Assembly (NCBI GenBank): GCA_030549495.1
Contig: JAUIRK010000314.1
Span: forward strand, 124,001 to 188,000
DNA length: 64,000 nucleotides
From: Nectonema munidae
Lineage: Eukaryota; Nematomorpha; Nectonematoida; Nectonematidae
Direction of reading: 5' to 3'
Positions 59,769 through 64,000 of the stretch are shown one piece after another. Each line of letters begins with the position of its first letter. Within the stretch, counting starts at the first letter, position 1. A program made the translations under genes and the position numbers. Under the pieces are notes generated by a model. It searched no databases, was not told where the DNA came from, and saw only the letters and a program-made list of their open reading frames with translations.

Positions 59769-60615
59769 TACAATAATTATGCATACAATTAGGCTTTATA
59801 GATAAACTGCCTCGCAAAATTTTTATCATAAAAGCCGCAACTGACCAATTAACAAACTATCGGATTAATCAACAAACTAACTAATTATAGATTCAAGCTA
59901 GAGTTTCAATTAACTAGTTAGTTAGTTAATTATTTAAGATATCATTAATTTTTTCACTAATAAAAATAAATAAAAATTTTGTTAATTTTATAAAAATTTA
60001 TGGCAAATTTTTTATATAAAATTAAGCAAAAACTGCATTTTAAAAGGTCGTGGGCAGCGAATGGGGTGGAGGAGTAAAGTAAACAACTGTAGAGACGTTA
60101 TTAGTCATTGTAAAAGGTGGAACTTGGTTAGAATATAACATATCTAGTGTCAGGGCTTTTTGTTAGGCATGCAGTTGTTTCAGTATTAGAACATCCAAAT
60201 GCGAAGTCATTTGTGCCCGTCTGTTTAAATAACTGGCGAAAAGCAAATAGGTAGGATAAAGGCTTAGGTGTGTAAGCATATTGTTTTAAAAAATTCAAAC
60301 TTAAAATATTTATACATTTTCGTAATCAGTATAAAAATTTCCTTTAAAATGAGATATACCCATTAGTTCCCTGCGTTGCCCTACTAAGGCAACAAAACTT
60401 TAGGGCTGTGTAACAGTAATTTACAAATATTCAAAAGTGTGTTTTCTGCATTTATTGATAGCATGTGTTATGATTCTTTTTAAAAAAATTTGACTTTACA
60501 AGCAGCAGAAACTTCTGATCTTTCGGTAATTGCTTCAAAAAAATTTTATATGCAAGATAAATAATAATTTATCTCTATTTAAAATAAATTTTAAAATATT
60601 TTTATTGCACTAAAA
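59769..60615. other. Upstream of TGS1, nothing firm
   Basis: AT-rich; ACTAACTAATTATAG (59876) and AACTAGTTAGTTAGTTAATTA (59913) form a loose inverted pair. The TGS1 promoter must lie here but shows no clear motif. Confidence 0.4.
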
Positions 60616-60628
60616 ATAGTCGTTTATA

Positions 60629-60867
60629 AATGTAGATAAAATAGAGCTGAGACTTCATAAATAAAAGTTGTAAAAAAAATAAATTGAAAACGTTAAGTAA
60701 ATCTTTTATTTAAAAGAAAATGCAAGCAACAATATTTCGGTCACTAACTAAAGACACTCCACGCTTTCATTTACGTCATATAATATATCTGAAGAAGGTC
60801 ATAGTAACCGAAATATTATTGCTTGTATTTTGTTTTTAATAAAAGATTTACTCAACGTTTTCAATTT
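60629..60867. mobile_element. Fold-back insertion, 239 bp, with 13-bp target duplication
   Basis: ATAGTCGTTTATA occurs at 60616-60628 and 60868-60880. Inside, arms of about 65 bp (60681-60745 and 60803-60867; e.g. AATTGAAAACGTTAAGTAAA and its near-inverse) surround a 57-bp centre with CTGAAGAAGGTCATAG. The long duplication suggests target-primed insertion rather than cut-and-paste. Confidence 0.75.
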
Positions 60868-60929
60868 ATAGTCGTTTATACTTCTAAAGTTTCCTTATAG
60901 TAAAAAATTATTTTGAAAACTATATTTTC

Positions 60930-62309
60930 TAGGGCATTATAGAACCAAGAAAAGAAGCGTTGCTATTTTTATGGCTCCGCCTGATCATGTAAACTTTTCA
61001 GATGATTCAGGTGATGAATTACATAATTTGTCAAAAAACAATTACTAGCACAGTGTGAACTTCAGGTAATTCGTGATTTTGAAGACATCGTTAAAATTGA
61101 TTAAAAAGATCAAAAGACTGATTTTAACAAAGTTGTGACTGAAGATTTGTTACCACCGGACAATAACAAATGGATATTTTCAAAAGGCAATAATGAAAAG
61201 CAACATGATCTTAGTAGCAAGTAGGAAAATTTTCATGTACCTCAAAGTTTTTTAACAGAAAATATACCAAACCCAAACTATCAATGGAGTAGCGTTAAGT
61301 TTTTCGAACTCTTTTTTGACGATGAAGTTGTTGAATTAATTGTAGAAAGAACGAATCAATATGCGGTTGTAAATAGTGATGTTGGGTGGACGCCTCTTAA
61401 AAAGGAATCTTTTATTTGTTTTTTTAGGAATTCTTGTTGAGTGGGTTTGTGCAACTACCATCTTATAGGGTGTTTTGGCAAGAAGCTCCAGATGTCCAAC
61501 ACCGACAGTTAAAAGGGCAATGTCAAGAAATCGATTTAGTTTGATTCTTCATAATCTTCACTTTTGCGACAACAGCACTATTGATCCAACTAATAAATGC
61601 ACAAAAGTTAGACCAATTTTAAATTAACTAAGGGACAAATGTCAAAATTTTGCTTCGTTGAGAAAAAGTCAATGTTGATGAATCAATGATTCCTTATTAT
61701 GGAAAGTTGGGTCAAACACTCAAACAAAGAATGCCTAATCAAGGAAAGGGTTCAAAAAATGAATATAGTAAAAACTTTGGTTTAGGACCAAGTGTTGTTC
61801 TTGTTTTACTAAAATCCTTACCAGAAGGAATTTTTACTGTATATATTGACAGCTGCTTTAACTCAATAACAGTTTTAAAATACTTAAAAAATAAAAACAT
61901 TTGATGTACAGGAACAATAAAGGCCAACATGATACAAGATTGTCCACTACCTTCAAAAGCCGAATTTAAAAAGAAGAAAAAAGGATCTAGTATAGGTTAT
62001 AAAGATGCAAACAGTGGAGTTGAATCAATGAAGTGGAATGATAATGGACGTGTGATATTTGCGTCTAACTTTGAAAGTATTGAGTCTTCACGAGTAGCAA
62101 GAGTTAAGGAATATATTGCAGTTTCAAAACCGGAAATCATTGGCAACTACAATAAATCAATGGTTGGCACTGATCAGATGGATCAAACTTTTTCAACACA
62201 CAGAATCTTTATCAGAAATAGAAAATGGTATTCGCCACTTTATTTATATTGTATAGAAATTATTGTATTAAAATTTTTGACAGGCATGATTGATTTTTGT
62301 AAAAAATGA
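60930..62309 (+). pseudogene. PGBD3-like piggyBac transposase, broken and truncated
   Basis: Pieces in order: acidic N-terminus (PDHVNFSDDSGDELHNL); VDESMIPYYGKLGQ (61670-61710, spanning a frame change); FGLGPSVVLVLLKSLPEG and VYIDSCFNSITVLKYL (second catalytic Asp); CPLPSKAEFKKKKKG; VESMKWNDNGRVIFASNFES (third Asp); IGNYNKSMVGTDQMDQ; NRKWYSPLYLYCIEI. Part of the core between the first Asp block and FGLGPS is deleted. The normal C-terminus is replaced after about 62275 by a unit of the 150-bp repeat, which supplies the last residues before the stop. Confidence 0.8.
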
Positions 62310-62425
62310 ACATCACTATTAAATTCAGCATATTTGAAAATGGTTATATGTGTGTAAAAAACACTTTATAAGTATTTCAAAAAAATTTTTTAATACGAGC
62401 TGTCATATTTAGATCATTTTTTAAA
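62277..62425 (+). repeat. Single unit of the 150-bp satellite fused to a piggyBac transposase
   Basis: GACAGGCATGATTGATTTTT, AAATTCAGCATATTTGAAAA and GAGCTGTCATATTTAGATCA follow in the same order as in the array at 55.4-56.9 kb. Confidence 0.8.
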
Positions 62426-62477
62426 ACGCCAATTCTTTAAATACAAATATTTTTATGAGAAGTGTGAAAATACTATT

Positions 62478-62830
62478 ACAGTAAATGCTTTCCTATACGA
62501 CTTTGGTTTAGTTTTGGTCGTATCTTATAGGAGTCGTTATAGGGAGGTATACGTTTACAAACTAAAGTTCGTATTATTAGAACTTACACTACATGTAAGG
62601 CGGCAACATAAAAACGTGTTTTTATTATGATAAAAAACAAAATTTAAAAATGAATGCAGTTTTGTTTGCCTTCGTTTAGAAAAAGGATTTATTACTTTCT
62701 CTTTATTTTTGATATTTTGAATTTGGGTTTTGCCTAATCCAAATTCTTTAGTTAATTTGTAACAAGGATGCAAATCTTTATTTTTTCTTCACTTTTAACT
62801 TTTCCTTCAAACTTAAGTATGTGCGCTTAG
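62478..62830 (-). mobile_element. Tigger/pogo-like remnant
   Basis: CAGTAAATGCTTTCCTATACG (62479) is a Tigger-type end. On the minus strand CYKLTKEFGLGKTQIQNIKN (62700-62770) is the CENP-B-like helix-turn-helix of a jerky/Tigger transposase. The DDE part is missing. Confidence 0.55.
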
Positions 62831-63500
62831 TATTCTTGGCTAAAAAATAGTTAAAAAAAAATTAGTTTCAGTATTACAAGTTCAATAAGCGAAATTGATT
62901 CCAATTAGCGAAATAAAATAACTTGAATTTACTTTTAAGAAAGTAGACCCATATTAAAACTTAAAACAAGGAAAATGCTTTTCTTTATAAAATATTTAAA
63001 TTTGAAAACTATTTTACATTCTATCATTCCAATCAAAATTAGCTAAGCGATTATAAAAAAAGCAAAATATTATGATTGGTTTTATCTAGATGAAAAAAAT
63101 TTATTATAATCAAGAAGGAACAAAAACTGTGGCGTAACTAGAAGGGGAGCAATTGCCATTAATGAAAGTAAAAAAATAAATAGGAACATTCGCATTTATA
63201 ATCATCCTCATCTTTTGTAACATTAAAATATAATTATTGGAAGAGTGAAAATCATTTTCGGCATTGTATATGGAGAATTTTATATTTGAAAAATCGAAAT
63301 TTGTAATTCTAAAACAAGCAATGTGTCTGATGTAAAACTTAAATTTGAATGAACGATTTTTTGCATAAGGTAAATTTTTAGGAAATTCTACTTGAAAACG
63401 ATACAAGTAGGGATTAAAAAAATAGTGGGGCCTTTTTAAAACAAATTTGATAAGAAGGGGCACTGGAAAGCGAAAGTCTTTCAGCACAACACCTTTGCAT
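62831..63500. other. AT-rich gap
   Basis: A 125-codon minus-strand frame (63110-63487) shows no recognisable family. No feature supported. Confidence 0.4.
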
Positions 63501-64000
63501 AATCACGCAAAAGTTTTGCATGATAAGGAATACCAAGCTGCAAAAAAAGGAAAGCTTGAGAAAGAAAACACTGAGATGTTTGGTGTGGAATATTATGAAA
63601 AGTTCAAAAAATAGGAAAATGGTTCAATTGTCTTTACAGGAGACGTTTGACAAAAAAAAGTTGTGGAAGATTAATGACACTAGAGCTATAAAAATTCATA
63701 AGAAAATTCTTTTAATGATGGCAATTGATAACGAGCCTTTTAGTATGGCTTTGTCGCTCTTATGGCGCATGTACAGCCCCAATATGTCGTACGTAGCAGA
63801 AGATTTTTCGCGGATAATGTTTTACCTAACTTGTATGAAGAACTTCGGAAAATTGTTTCAAATGAAGTGGCTAAAGCTGCACATATTAGTTTCACATCTG
63901 ATATGTGGACATGTTTTTCATCTCATAGAAATTTTTTTATCTCTTTCTGCTCACTGGATCACTACTGAATATAAACGGATGGATGCAGTTCTACAAGTTT
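63500..64000 (+). pseudogene. hAT transposase (ZBED1/ZBED4-like), runs off the window
   Basis: Blocks KLWKINDTRAIKIHKKILLM, QPQYVVRSRRFFADNVLPNL and KAAHISFTSDMWTCFSSHRN match the start of ZBED-type hAT cores (PRYxxPSRxxF...ISLTTDMWTS). The first part is broken by stops near 63615-63660. The rest lies outside the window. Confidence 0.65.

Noticed and set aside
63110-63487. 125-codon minus-strand frame
   Set aside because: Phe/Asn/Lys-rich sequence without recognisable family in an AT-rich region.

Overview
The window is AT-rich eukaryotic (animal) nuclear DNA. It has spliceosomal introns of 65 bp to 7 kb and is crowded with decayed transposons of many classes. Nothing fixes the species. The mix of CGGBP1-like and ZBED-like hATs, Tiggers, several piggyBac families, a P/THAP-like element, CR1/Jockey-type LINEs and a BEL fossil suggests an invertebrate. 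An arthropod, perhaps a copepod-like crustacean, is a low-confidence guess; a cnidarian is not excluded.

Host gene 1 (4313-42538, +) fills two thirds of the window. I resolve 15 exons that join in one frame to 816 codons. The product is a type II membrane collagen: short basic cytoplasmic tail, one membrane span, coiled coil, a furin-type RVKR site, a Ser-rich stretch, a Cys-Cys pair, about 148 Gly-X-Y triplets, and a C-terminal cysteine-rich domain like that of sponge short-chain collagen C4 (spongin). Seven consecutive central exons are 126 or 129 nt, each 42-43 codons starting on Gly in phase 0, which points to tandem exon duplication. Host gene 2 (58851-59768, -) is an intronless TGS1-type RNA-cap trimethylguanosine synthase catalytic domain.

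The collagen introns hold most of the mobile DNA. Intron 1: hAT remnant. Intron 2: CGGBP1-like hAT plus the end of an array-bearing piggyBac. Intron 3: a Tigger with a hAT fragment inside, and a ZBED5-like hAT carrying a 632-bp pure (TG)n tract. Intron 5: a LINE split by a piggyBac, and a short hAT. Intron 6: hAT and a tRNA-type SINE. Intron 7: LINE 3' end. Intron 8: second copy of a 2.8-kb piggyBac (first copy upstream of the gene) and a fossil conserved ORF. Intron 10: Tigger-like MITE, LINE endonuclease, hAT. Intron 11: Helitron-like sequence and a LINE with an AAT tail.

Downstream of the collagen gene lie a Tigger whose 501-codon transposase is broken by one in-frame stop and which carries a hAT-type MITE, then a BEL/Pao fossil (about 47.4-58.0 kb) split by a P-like element with long terminal inverted repeats and by a 4.27-kb TTAA-flanked piggyBac-type element filled with two 150-bp-period tandem arrays. 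After TGS1 come a fold-back insertion with a 13-bp target duplication, a PGBD3-like piggyBac remnant ending in one unit of the same 150-bp repeat, a Tigger remnant, and a hAT running off the right edge.

The best candidates for something undescribed are the membrane-anchored, furin-site collagen with a spongin-type C-terminus, the array-bearing piggyBac, and a hairpin module that is inverted between the two 2.8-kb piggyBac copies.
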